Shown: positions 43,409 to 52,927 of the stretch, piece by piece | How the letters are laid out: each line of letters starts with the position of its first letter | Position numbering within the stretch: the stretch's first letter is position 1 | Origin: a bacterium SCSIO 12741 | GTDB lineage: Bacteria > Bacteroidota > Bacteroidia > Flavobacteriales_G > Salibacteraceae | Assembly: GCA_024398055.1 (NCBI GenBank) | Contig: CP073749.1 | Span: forward strand, 3,472,594 to 3,536,593 | Reading direction: 5' to 3' | Length of the DNA stretch: 64,000 nt | Program-made: the position numbers and the translations under genes | Notes under the pieces: generated by a model | What the model was told of the DNA's origin: nothing | The model's input: the letters and a program-made list of their open reading frames with translations, nothing else | Databases searched by the model: none

Positions 43409-44950
43409 ATGAACATGAAAAAATTTTTATTGTTTTCACTGGCTCTAGCCATGGGTTCGTGGAACGTAGCTACGGCTCAGAATACCTCATTTGGAATTGG
43501 TGCATTAGGAAGTGTAACAACAGGTACCAACAATAGTGCATTTGGTGCTCAATCCTTGTTTTCAACAACTACAGGCCACTACAACAACGGCTTTGGTAAA
43601 TACGCTCTTTATTCCAACGTCAATGGGAGCCAAAATATAGCTATGGGTTACGCTGCTTTGTATTCCAATACAAGTGGTAACGAAAACATTGCGATTGGGT
43701 CCAAAGCGTTAGCTACGAATACGACGGGAAATGGCAACATCGGTATTGGTGAAGGTGCGATCAACAACAACACCACGGCCAACTACAATGTGGCAACGGG
43801 TTACTTTGCCCTATCCCAAAACAGCACAGGAGCAGGAAACGTAGCCAGTGGTTACCATGCCCTAAATACAAACTCTACCGGAGGCTATAACGTAGCTAGC
43901 GGTTACGAAGCTCTTCAGAGCAACACTACCGGAGGAAGCAACTCGGCTATCGGTCATTACGCCGCTATGAACAATACCACAGGTTACTACAATGTGGCTC
44001 ACGGTTACGCGGCTTTGTATTCCAACACTACTGGAGAGTTGAATGTAGCTCTTGGTGGAAAAGCTTTGGCAAACAACATTACAGGAAGCGATAACGTGGC
44101 TGTAGGTACCTCTTCAGGTCCTAACAACACCAATTACTCCAATACGACTGCATTGGGTAATAATGCCATTACCACAGCTTCTAATCAGGTTAGAATTGGA
44201 AATACTTTTGTAACCAGCATCGGTGGATACCAAGCTTGGACTAACCTTTCTGACGGTCGTTTTAAAGGAGATATCCAGGAAAACGTAATGGGACTTGACT
44301 TCATTAATCAGTTGCGTCCGGTAAGCTACGTGGTAGATCAAAACAAATTGGACGAATTCTTAGGTGCTACCAATTCTGAATTTTACAAGGCTTCTACGGG
44401 TGAGCAGCACTACCAAACTGGTTTTATTGCTCAGGAAGTAGATGAGTTGACTCAAAAATTGGGCTTCACGGAATTTAATGGTGTTGACCGTCCTGAAAAT
44501 GACGGCGATCACTACGGACTACGTTACTCTGAATTTGTAGTTCCATTGGTAAAAGCCGTTCAGGAATTGAGCGCTAACCAAGAGCAATTGCTTAAAACCA
44601 TTGAAGAGCAACAAGTACAAATCGACGCTTTGACTGGTCGTGATAAGACTTCAGCTACAGGTTTGGAAAATGCTGGTGCTGACAACCCTCAAGTTGAGTT
44701 GTACCAAAATGCACCCAATCCTTTTACTACCGATACCCAAATCAAAATGGTATTGCCAGAAAATGTTCAGCAAGCACAAATTATCATCTACAACCTGGAA
44801 GGAAAGCAACTAAAAGCTTACGACGTAGAAGGTAATGGGGAAACTTCAGTAACCATTCATGGAAATGAGTTGGAAGCTGGAATGTACATCTATGCTTTGA
44901 TTACAGATGGATCAGTTGCGTCTACCAAGCAAATGATTTTGTCTCACTAA
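43409..44950 (+). CDS. Secreted Hep/Hag-like head-repeat protein with S74 chaperone and T9SS tail
   Basis: This 513-residue protein has signal peptide MKKFLLFSLALAMGSWNVATAQ and about ten 24-residue units (NxAxGYxALYSNTTGxxNVA) like the YadA head of trimeric adhesins. A Peptidase_S74-like segment follows (LSDGRFKGDIQENVMGLDFI, TGFIAQEVDELTQKLG), then a coiled coil and the T9SS sorting domain (VELYQNAPNPFTTDTQIKMVLP). It is predicted to be a trimeric surface fibre or adhesin. A strong terminator follows at 44984. Confidence 0.87.
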   Translation: MNMKKFLLFSLALAMGSWNVATAQNTSFGIGALGSVTTGTNNSAFGAQSLFSTTTGHYNNGFGKYALYSNVNGSQNIAMGYAALYSNTSGNENIAIGSKALATNTTGNGNIGIGEGAINNNTTANYNVATGYFALSQNSTGAGNVASGYHALNTNSTGGYNVASGYEALQSNTTGGSNSAIGHYAAMNNTTGYYNVAHGYAALYSNTTGELNVALGGKALANNITGSDNVAVGTSSGPNNTNYSNTTALGNNAITTASNQVRIGNTFVTSIGGYQAWTNLSDGRFKGDIQENVMGLDFINQLRPVSYVVDQNKLDEFLGATNSEFYKASTGEQHYQTGFIAQEVDELTQKLGFTEFNGVDRPENDGDHYGLRYSEFVVPLVKAVQELSANQEQLLKTIEEQQVQIDALTGRDKTSATGLENAGADNPQVELYQNAPNPFTTDTQIKMVLPENVQQAQIIIYNLEGKQLKAYDVEGNGETSVTIHGNELEAGMYIYALITDGSVASTKQMILSH

Positions 44951-44983
44951 ACTAATTTAAGAGTAAGCACTTTTCATAAGGAT

Positions 44984-45024
44984 AGGCTGCCGTCTGAACA
45001 AGTTTCGGGCGGCAGCCTTTTTTT
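44984..45024 (+). terminator. Rho-independent terminator after the adhesin gene
   Basis: AGGCTGCCG, an interior part that also pairs (CCGTCTGAAC with GTTTCGGG), CGGCAGCCT and TTTTTTATT. It begins 34 bases after the stop codon. Confidence 0.88.
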
Positions 45025-45156
45025 ATTCCCTCGTCACACTGCACAACCTTCTATCCCAATCAGGTAGAAGTAACTGATTTTGGAAAACAGGCTTAAATAC
45101 CCTGGTTTCGAATAGAGTCTTCCTTCAAATTTGAGGTGTAAATTCAAATACCTTAA

Positions 45157-46386
45157 ATGATGACAACTTTAAAAACGAGTACCGAAAACCAGTTGGGGTT
45201 GGACGAGTACCAACAGACTTTTTTTCTTTCTATGCTTTCCAATGCGGACGGCTCGGTTACCGATTTTCCCTTGGACCCAAATTCAAGTAAAACTGCCGAG
45301 GAGCAGCTGGCTGACGCTTTGGCTGCGAAAAAGCTAACATCTATTGAATCCATCTTAGACCAATACCTTCAAGACTGGAGTTTGGTTTGGGGGCCTGCTG
45401 TTCACGTGTCTGATTTGGATTGCCATAAAAATGATGACAAAACCTACAACGGTTTTGCTACCAATACCGTTTTTATAGTCCAAAATGGATCTGACTACGT
45501 AGTTTCTGTCGCAGGTACTACTTCAGGATCAAATTTTGATGAAATGGGCGAAGATGGTATTGTGGCAGTAATTAGCGATTGGAGTTATGGCGGACCTGAT
45601 GAATTGAAGGTGAAAATCTCCAGTGGAACTGCTATTGCCTTGGGTTTCATTCATAACGAGCTCAAGGATCCAAATGAAGGAAGCCTGGACGATTTTTTCA
45701 AAAAGTTGAATCAAGATTCTACGATTACTTTTACCGGACATAGTTTAGGAGGAGCTTTGTCTCCTGCAATGGCTTTGTCCTTCTATGGCAGTCAACTTTC
45801 CAATTCCAAGAATTATGAAGGTCCAAAGATTCGAACCTATCCTACTGCTGGTCCAGATATAGGAAATGCTGATTACATGGAATACCTCAATAAAGTACTT
45901 CCTCCTTCAGAGGATATTCCAGTCAATCCTTGGATGCAATACAATTGCAAGATTTCAAATAGCATTGATATGGTGCCCCAGGCTTGGGCTAATACCGATG
46001 CCATAGCAACTCTGTATGGCCAAAATATGGCGACACCCGGTTATGTGGACTGTGTTTTGTCGAAGGCTATTTATTACATAAAGCGCTTGCATGGTGAGAT
46101 TCCGTACGCCATGGATTTGTCAACCGCCAAGGGACAGTTTCAAGGAACATTTTTGGATCCCTCAGAGTTCATAAACACGGTAGTGAAATACGACTGCGCC
46201 ACGGATGCTAAATATCCACTGGAATTATGTCAATTTTTGGCCGAGGTACTCTATCAGCATGTCGATGCATATATTCAGACCATTATGGCGGATAAGACGA
46301 GTAAATTAATTGCTGTGTTTGGTCATATGTCTGCTGGTAACTCGACTAAAAATCTGTTTTCTAAACAAATCTTAGGTTGCGAATAG
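45157..46386 (+). CDS. Class 3 lipase (alpha/beta hydrolase)
   Basis: This 409-residue protein has no signal peptide. The nucleophile elbow TFTGHSLGGALSPAMAL (Ser about residue 199), the oxyanion segment YVVSVAGTTSGSNFDEM and RTYPTAGPDIGN with the catalytic Asp match fungal-type class 3 lipases. A late His (ADKTSKLIAVFGHMSAG) could complete the triad. Such enzymes hydrolyse triglycerides or phospholipids. The lack of a leader suggests either intracellular use or export through an unconventional route. Confidence 0.87.
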   Translation: MMTTLKTSTENQLGLDEYQQTFFLSMLSNADGSVTDFPLDPNSSKTAEEQLADALAAKKLTSIESILDQYLQDWSLVWGPAVHVSDLDCHKNDDKTYNGFATNTVFIVQNGSDYVVSVAGTTSGSNFDEMGEDGIVAVISDWSYGGPDELKVKISSGTAIALGFIHNELKDPNEGSLDDFFKKLNQDSTITFTGHSLGGALSPAMALSFYGSQLSNSKNYEGPKIRTYPTAGPDIGNADYMEYLNKVLPPSEDIPVNPWMQYNCKISNSIDMVPQAWANTDAIATLYGQNMATPGYVDCVLSKAIYYIKRLHGEIPYAMDLSTAKGQFQGTFLDPSEFINTVVKYDCATDAKYPLELCQFLAEVLYQHVDAYIQTIMADKTSKLIAVFGHMSAGNSTKNLFSKQILGCE

Positions 46387-46414
46387 AGTTTTAGCATTAG
46401 GAAAACTCGCTTTT

Positions 46415-46450
46415 AAATGGCGGATCAAATTTCAGATCCGCCATTTTTTA
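46415..46450 (+). terminator. Rho-independent terminator after the lipase gene
   Basis: AAATGGCGGATC-aaatttca-GATCCGCCATTTTTTATT, a 12-bp perfect stem with T run. Confidence 0.92.
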
Positions 46451-46570
46451 TTCAAGTATTTGCTATGTCCATCTGGGAGGATTAGACGCACATTGTCCTT
46501 CTGGCTGGGCCAATCTGGGTTGATGGATCGTGGAATTACTTTTTGTTGAACTTCTTTTCAAACTTTATCA

Positions 46571-48562
46571 CTATTGGTCAATGATGATCTTTATCGTTTG
46601 ACGATCTACACCGTTGTCTATCAGTAAATAGTACGCCCCGTTGGGTATGGATTTTACTTCAAAATGCGATTGAAATATCCCGTTATTAGCCCACACATTT
46701 CGTTGTATCAATTGACTTCCCAATGAATTGATGAGACTTATTTCGGCTCGATCACCATCATTAGCAGGCCATTCAACCGTAAAACTTCCGCGACTTGGAT
46801 TGGGAAAAACAACGATTCTTGCTTTTCGACGACCCATTCCCTCATCATCCCCAAGCGGCCAAACATCCACCTGAATTTGAGCCTGACCACGACAGCCATT
46901 TCCATCGGTTCCTATCACGGTGTAAATGATGTTCGTATCCGGATTTGCCTGAATCTGTGCACCCGTGCTATCCTGTAATCCATGAGAGGGACTCCAGCGG
47001 TAACTATCCGCATTAAACGCCTGAAGCAAAATCGTATCTCCACTTGATATTTGTATCCAGGAAGGAGTTACTGTAACTACGGGAAGCGAATCAATATTGA
47101 GTATTGCGGAGTCTTCCGGGCTCTCACAACCATTAACGGTTTGCGTGGCGTAATAAACATATCGCCCGACACTGGTATCTCCAGTGGCAAAGGAATTCCC
47201 CTGATGTATGGGTGACAACAGAGTTGTATCAATGAACCATTGGACGTTGCTTCCCTGAGCGAATAGTTCTGGAACACTATTCTGGTAACAGGATGAGGTG
47301 TCGGTCGTGATCGGTGCTTCCGGAATAGCATGAATAGTAAGAGCCAAGGAATCGGGAAAACTGGCACAACCCAACAGCGATTGTGTAACAAAATAGGAGT
47401 AGATACCAGCTGCCGTTTTTCCGGTAATTAATGTGTCGCCCACATGAATTACCTGTGTCAATTGGGGAGAAGCATACCAATGTAGATTTGAACCATTCGC
47501 TATTAAATGGGGGACAGGTTCTCCAAAACATGACGAAGCTCCCATAGATTGAGGGGAGGGAGGAACCGGGTGAATCCTTAATTGGGCCGTATCCAATTCA
47601 CTTTCGCAACCATTCACCGTTTGACTGGCGTAATAGGTATGTTGCCCCACAGAGGGGTGGAGAAGAATCAGAGTGTCGCCAGAATACAATGCCTGAATTT
47701 GAGTGCTGTTGTCATACCATTGTATGGAAAGACCTTGGGCAATCAAAATCGCCGAATCTACTCCTGAGCAATAACTGGTGTCAATAGCCAGTGGGGCTTG
47801 TGGAATACCGTGAATAGTAAGTACGATTGAATTTGTTTGACTCTCACAAGACTTGGTTGTTTGAGTAGCGTAGAAAGTGTAGCTACCCACAGCCGTTTTT
47901 CCCGATGATAGTGTATCTCCAAGATGAATGGGAGTTGCTAAGAGCGTATCATCGTACCATCGAATGTTGCTTCCACTGGCAATGAGTTGAGGCACCATGA
48001 ATCCAAAGCAAGAAGCGGTATCCTGGCTAACCGGGGCATTTGGAATACTGTCTATCGCTAAGGTTACCGAATCGGGTAGACTTTGGCATTGGTTGACGGT
48101 TTGCGTAAGGTAAAAGGTATAGAATCCGATAGCCGTTTTTCCGGAAGATAGGGTGTCTCCTGAATGCAGCAAGGCGGTCAATTGGCGATCAGCGTACCAT
48201 CTAATAGCTGATCCTTGAGCGGCAAGGTCGGGAACGACAAAACCAAAGCAAGAGGCCGTATCTGAAGCCTTTGGGCTTGAAGGAAGACTGTCGATGGTGA
48301 GATTCACAGGACAGGATGGACTTTCTATTCCGCCTACCGTTTGAGTTACATAATAGGTATGCTTACCAACGGTCAGCAGTGGCGGACTGAATGTATCACC
48401 CAGATGAACGAGATTCGATAAGCCTGCATTGGAATACCACTTAACATGGACACCGGGTGTGATAAGATCGGGTGGGGAGAACCGAAACAGAATGTAGTAT
48501 CTCGAATAAGAGGAATGGGGGCCAACCGCTGAATTCTTAGGGAAGTGGATGGCATGGAGCAA
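46571..48562 (-). CDS. Giant Ig-like repeat surface protein, C-terminal part
   Basis: The 663-residue frame begins inside the previous gene. Its useful part starts at PPDLITPGVHVKWYS and continues a string of about seven units (CFGFVVPDLAAQGSAIRWY..., TLSSGKTAIGFYTFYLTQTV), the Ig-like fold found in Bacteroidota surface proteins. It ends with a T9SS sorting domain (IVVFPNPSRGSFTVEWP). The first 25 residues after the listed start do not look native. Joining the two frames by one -1 change at about 48485 gives one protein of about 2040 residues. Confidence 0.8.
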   Translation of the reverse strand: MLHAIHFPKNSAVGPHSSYSRYYILFRFSPPDLITPGVHVKWYSNAGLSNLVHLGDTFSPPLLTVGKHTYYVTQTVGGIESPSCPVNLTIDSLPSSPKASDTASCFGFVVPDLAAQGSAIRWYADRQLTALLHSGDTLSSGKTAIGFYTFYLTQTVNQCQSLPDSVTLAIDSIPNAPVSQDTASCFGFMVPQLIASGSNIRWYDDTLLATPIHLGDTLSSGKTAVGSYTFYATQTTKSCESQTNSIVLTIHGIPQAPLAIDTSYCSGVDSAILIAQGLSIQWYDNSTQIQALYSGDTLILLHPSVGQHTYYASQTVNGCESELDTAQLRIHPVPPSPQSMGASSCFGEPVPHLIANGSNLHWYASPQLTQVIHVGDTLITGKTAAGIYSYFVTQSLLGCASFPDSLALTIHAIPEAPITTDTSSCYQNSVPELFAQGSNVQWFIDTTLLSPIHQGNSFATGDTSVGRYVYYATQTVNGCESPEDSAILNIDSLPVVTVTPSWIQISSGDTILLQAFNADSYRWSPSHGLQDSTGAQIQANPDTNIIYTVIGTDGNGCRGQAQIQVDVWPLGDDEGMGRRKARIVVFPNPSRGSFTVEWPANDGDRAEISLINSLGSQLIQRNVWANNGIFQSHFEVKSIPNGAYYLLIDNGVDRQTIKIIIDQ

Positions 48563-51500
48563 CCGGATGCCTGATTCATCGAAAGGTTACAGGTTAAGCT
48601 ATCTCCATGGGCTAATGACGGATTGATGTAAATGTTGGTGTCGCCTCCAACGGGTTGACCATTTACCCTCCATTGATAGTGAACGTCGCTGGCTCCATCC
48701 ACTACTGCCTTGTAATGGCCAATCGTTCTATTGTTTATCACCAGGTCTTTAAAAGTCCCACCAGGAGAGTAGATCAGTGCATTAACGTTGAGCGGTAGAT
48801 TGGGTGTAAATTGACTGGTATATACATTTTGTCCGTTGTGGAAATAGTGCACCTGATTGCCCATAACTTCGATGCGAAGAGTGTCACCTGAGTTGAAAGG
48901 CCACCAATTGAGTTTTAACAGACCCTTTTCGGCAATATTCAAAACCCCGTTAACGGATAGGTAGAATCCAAAGTCCATTTTGGTATGGTCAAATCGTCCA
49001 TCCTGGTTACTCAATCCAATTATCCTTGAAATATTCGTTTCGGCAACCACCGTTTCCAGGTAGCCTCCGGAGTGCACCAGGTTATGGCTAAACGCGGCCG
49101 CATCCCAGTTGATTTGGCTCGAGGTTTTTATCAAGTCGTTGTTACTATCGATTCGAATTCCGCTTACCGTATTCCAAACCACATCTTCTTTGGCCATTAC
49201 GCAAGAGTCCACGGAAACGGTGTCTTGGGTGATGTAGAAATCAACCGAGGGATAATCCTGGGGCGAGAACTCTTCGATGCGAATGGAGTTGGAGTTAAGG
49301 GCACATCCGGTGGCATGATCCAATTGTAGGGAACAGGAGAGGCTATCTCCAGCGACCAAGGAAGAATGGGAGTAAATAGGGGAGTTACCTCCTACCGCAT
49401 TTCCATTGAGCATCCAATGGTAGCTAATGTTGGGAACCCCAGGAGCATGTGCCCGAAACCGATTGGGGCCTCCATTGTTTACCTCAATCTCTTTGAGTGT
49501 AGCCCCTGAATTTTGAAGAGAAATATCTACGTAGAGCGTGTCACTGGGTGGTGTGGAGCTGATGTAAACCGAATTTCCATTCTGCATATAATGCACTCGA
49601 TTTCCAACCACCGCTACTCGGATGGTATCGCCTGAAGAATAACCACCATCCTTCCATTTGAGCACACCCTTTTCGTAGATGTACAGGAGTCCATTCCCAT
49701 TGATGTGAAAGTCGTATTCAAGATCCGCATAACTGTTGCCGGTATAGGATGAACTTAATCCAAAGGCCCTGGATCTGTTGGTTTCATCCACAATGGTTTG
49801 CACATAACCACCATTGTAAACTCGATTATAACTAAAGGCATGAGCGTCCCAGGCTTGAGAAGCCGAGTTTTTAAGCAAGCCATTGCCCACAACGGTGAGT
49901 CCTCCGGTACTTTGCCAGACGATATCCTCAGCTGTCCGTTTACACGATTCGGGAATAACGGAGTCTGTGGTTACCAGTAAGTCAATGGTCTTTAGAGGAT
50001 AGTGTGTGATGGAGTCACAGGAATGAGAATCGACGCAACCGCCAATTCCTCGAACATAGTAGGTGAGGACTGAACTTGAATTCACAACCAAGGTATCTCC
50101 GCTACCCAGCAAAGGGCCACCACAGGAATCCGAATACCAATTCCAGGCAGTGGCATGGGAAGATGCGTCTCCTGTGGAGATGGTAAGGAAGGCACTATCC
50201 CCGGAACAAGTGGTGGAAAGGAATGGAGTAACCGGAGGAAGGACGTTAATGGTTACTTTTTTGGGCAAACTCTCCCAACCTGAAATGGTCTGGGTGACGA
50301 AGTAGGAATAGATTCCAGGGGAATTGATAAAGGGTTGAAAGGTATCTCCCAAATAGATCAGCTGATTCATGGTAGAATCCAGGTACCATTGTATACTGTC
50401 TCCCGTAGCTATGAGTGTAGGAATAGGATCACCTGCACAGATGCTGGTATCTTGAAATTGGACCAAAGGTTGAATCGGAGCGGTAACCTCGAGTGTGAAA
50501 GAGCCAGGCGAAGCGGGATGGTTATGGCAATCCACGGAAAGGAAATACCAGTTCCCGGCAATTAGGCTATCCTGTTTAAATCCTTGCACATTTAGTCCTC
50601 CAGAACTTCCATTGATATAGGTCAGAGAAGAGTCCCAAAGTGCCATGTCGGCATTGGTAATGGTGCCGTGCAATCCACCTCTCAAAACGGTGGCTTCTAT
50701 TTGGCTGGCCGGTGCTTGAAACTTAAACCAAACATTTTTGAAAGGAGGGATAGGCCAACTCTGGCTTCCTCTTGACCGATCCGCGGTTTCATTAACCGTT
50801 GAGAAGGCTGCATGAGCTGAGGTCCAACTTCCACCGGACTGCCCAATGCTATCGGTAATGTCAAGGGCCCCTTCATACCAGTCGAAACCTATGGAATCGG
50901 AGATCTGTAGGGTAAAGTTTCCAGAAGTATGATTGGGATGGTTGTCGATGGAGAGGTAGTACCAATTACCCGGTGTTAGGTTTTCTGCTACCAATCCCGG
51001 CCGTGTTGTGTATTGGTTACAGTTTATTTCGGTTAAACTGGAGTCCCACAGCGCCAATCTTGAATTGATGATACTCCCGAATATTCCACCCGATTGGGCG
51101 TAGATCTGGATTTCGGAGGTACTTGCCTTGAATTTGAACCAGATGTTACGATGCGGAGCCGTGTGCCAGCACGAACCTTTGGAACGGTCGGTAGTTTTAT
51201 TGAGATTGGAAAACTGACCTGGTGCCGAATGCCATTCTCCGCCTGACAAAGCGATGCTATCGGTAAGATCCATGGCCCCTTCAAACCAGTCAAAACCTAT
51301 GCTATCGGAAATCTGTAGGGTAAAGCTACCAGAAGTATGATTCTGGTGATTATCAATGGAGAGGTAGTACCATTCGCCTGGCGTTAAATTCTCTACCGCA
51401 ATACCCGGACGGTGAGTGTATTGATTGCATCCCAATTCTGTTAGGCTGGAATCCCAAAGTGTAAATCTTGAATTAATAATGTTCCCATAAATACCAGAAG

Positions 51501-52596
51501 ATTGAGCGTAGATCTGAATTTCAGAGGTAGTGGCCTTAAACTTAAACCAGACATTGCGGTAGGGAGAAGTGTTCCAACAGGAGCCTTTGGACCGATCGGC
51601 GGTTTGATTGGCATTGGAAAATTGACCAGGAGTAGATTCCCATGTTCCTCCGGATGAAGCAATGCTGTCAGTCAGATCCCAGGCTCCTTCAAACCAGTCA
51701 AAACCTATGCTATCGGAAATCTGTAGGGTAAAACTACCAGAAGTATGATTCTGGTGATTATCGATGGAGAGGTAGTACCATTCGCCTGGCGTTAAATTCT
51801 CCACCGCAATACCTGGTCGGTGAGTGTATTGATTGCATCCCAATTCCGTCAGGCTGGAATCCCAAAGTGTAAATCTTGAATTAATAATGCTCCCATAAAT
51901 ACCAGAGGATTGAGCGTAGATCTGAATTTCGGAAGTAGTGGCTTTAAACTTAAACCAGACATTGCGGAAAGGAGCAGTGTTCCAACAGGAGCCTTTGGAC
52001 CGATCGGCGGTTTGATTGGCATTAGAAAATTGGCCAGGAGTAGATTCCCATGCTCCTCCAGAAGAAACAATGCTGTCGGTCAAATCCCAAGCCCCTTCGT
52101 ACCAGTCAAAACCGATGGAATCAGATACCTGTAGGGCAAAAGTCCCGGATTGGTGACTGGGATGGTTGTCTACAGAAATGTAATACCATTTGCCTACGAT
52201 AAGATTTTCGGAGATTATCCCAGGTCTATGTGTGTATTGGTTACAACCCAGTTCGGTCAAGTTAGAATCCCACAATGCCAAACGGGGAGTGGTCATCGTT
52301 CCGGCAAGGCCTCCGGATTGAGCATAGATTTGAACTTCGGTAGTTTTTGCTTGAAACTTAAACCAGACGTTGTTGTTAGGAGCTGTGAACCAGCAGGAAG
52401 CTGAAGAACCATCCGAAGTAGCACCAGCGTTGGTAAAGGCACCATACGACGAGGCCCAATTTCCGTTGTTGAAGACAAGGCTGTCGGTAATATCGAGTGC
52501 ATGAATGAGAGAATCGTTTGAAGGTTGTGCCAGAGTGATAAAAGGCATTCCCAGTAGTAGAAGAAAGGGGAGGCCCAATTTGAGAGAGAGAGACAT
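48373..52596 (-). CDS. Giant Ig-like/PPC-like repeat surface protein, N-terminal part
   Basis: This 1407-residue frame has signal peptide MSLSLKLGLPFLLLLGMPFITLAQ. It contains five domains of about 144 residues (DITDSxxxSGGxWxSxPGQFSN ... NVWFKFKATTSEIQIYAQSSGI), nearly identical in DNA, then Ig-like units, two lectin-like domains (SCVMAKEDVVWNTVSGIRID, FSHNLVHSGGYLETVV) and the start of the repeat series. The frame leaves the family at IRDTTFCFGSPHP, and the -1 frame continues PDLITPG. Without a frame change the chain would lack the T9SS tail. Confidence 0.82.
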   Translation of the reverse strand: MSLSLKLGLPFLLLLGMPFITLAQPSNDSLIHALDITDSLVFNNGNWASSYGAFTNAGATSDGSSASCWFTAPNNNVWFKFQAKTTEVQIYAQSGGLAGTMTTPRLALWDSNLTELGCNQYTHRPGIISENLIVGKWYYISVDNHPSHQSGTFALQVSDSIGFDWYEGAWDLTDSIVSSGGAWESTPGQFSNANQTADRSKGSCWNTAPFRNVWFKFKATTSEIQIYAQSSGIYGSIINSRFTLWDSSLTELGCNQYTHRPGIAVENLTPGEWYYLSIDNHQNHTSGSFTLQISDSIGFDWFEGAWDLTDSIASSGGTWESTPGQFSNANQTADRSKGSCWNTSPYRNVWFKFKATTSEIQIYAQSSGIYGNIINSRFTLWDSSLTELGCNQYTHRPGIAVENLTPGEWYYLSIDNHQNHTSGSFTLQISDSIGFDWFEGAMDLTDSIALSGGEWHSAPGQFSNLNKTTDRSKGSCWHTAPHRNIWFKFKASTSEIQIYAQSGGIFGSIINSRLALWDSSLTEINCNQYTTRPGLVAENLTPGNWYYLSIDNHPNHTSGNFTLQISDSIGFDWYEGALDITDSIGQSGGSWTSAHAAFSTVNETADRSRGSQSWPIPPFKNVWFKFQAPASQIEATVLRGGLHGTITNADMALWDSSLTYINGSSGGLNVQGFKQDSLIAGNWYFLSVDCHNHPASPGSFTLEVTAPIQPLVQFQDTSICAGDPIPTLIATGDSIQWYLDSTMNQLIYLGDTFQPFINSPGIYSYFVTQTISGWESLPKKVTINVLPPVTPFLSTTCSGDSAFLTISTGDASSHATAWNWYSDSCGGPLLGSGDTLVVNSSSVLTYYVRGIGGCVDSHSCDSITHYPLKTIDLLVTTDSVIPESCKRTAEDIVWQSTGGLTVVGNGLLKNSASQAWDAHAFSYNRVYNGGYVQTIVDETNRSRAFGLSSSYTGNSYADLEYDFHINGNGLLYIYEKGVLKWKDGGYSSGDTIRVAVVGNRVHYMQNGNSVYISSTPPSDTLYVDISLQNSGATLKEIEVNNGGPNRFRAHAPGVPNISYHWMLNGNAVGGNSPIYSHSSLVAGDSLSCSLQLDHATGCALNSNSIRIEEFSPQDYPSVDFYITQDTVSVDSCVMAKEDVVWNTVSGIRIDSNNDLIKTSSQINWDAAAFSHNLVHSGGYLETVVAETNISRIIGLSNQDGRFDHTKMDFGFYLSVNGVLNIAEKGLLKLNWWPFNSGDTLRIEVMGNQVHYFHNGQNVYTSQFTPNLPLNVNALIYSPGGTFKDLVINNRTIGHYKAVVDGASDVHYQWRVNGQPVGGDTNIYINPSLAHGDSLTCNLSMNQASGCSMPSTSLRIQRLAPIPLIRDTTFCFGSPHPILSHPVSMLSGIPMQAYRISFIWVIHSVRHC
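50880..52560. repeat. Four to five tandem coding repeats of about 430 bp
   Basis: Four to five consecutive units of about 430 bp encode near-identical domains of the giant surface protein. Units 2 and 3 (about 51290-52110) look almost identical in DNA, which suggests recent gene conversion or expansion and makes this a likely assembly trouble spot. Confidence 0.8.
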
Positions 52597-52927
52597 AATT
52601 ATTTGCCGTTTGGGTTCGAGAAGAGAAGGAAGAAGGGGCGATTCATGCTCCTCAAAGGATCATAAATGCAGAAAGTATCAGTATTAGAAAGGGGCCCAGG
52701 CTGCGCCTTTAGAATGAAGGCCGATTGCTTTACCGTTTAGATTAAGGTGAAGGTTAAATGGCAATATTTGCGATTAACTTGCACTAAGTTAGAGGGTTGT
52801 GATTATTTGAGCAATAGGTATAACTACTTGTTGGAGCAGGTGTTTCTACTTAAAATCTTTCGTTGGAATGCTTTCTTGACAGAGCTAACCGTGTCTTTTA
52901 TGGGTGGGTGCCATTGGCTTATTCGAT
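52597..52927. other. Intergenic region upstream of the giant repeat gene
   Basis: I see no gene here. The region should hold the promoter for the minus-strand repeat gene, but no convincing box was found. Short plus-strand frames (for example from 52747) look random. Confidence 0.45.
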
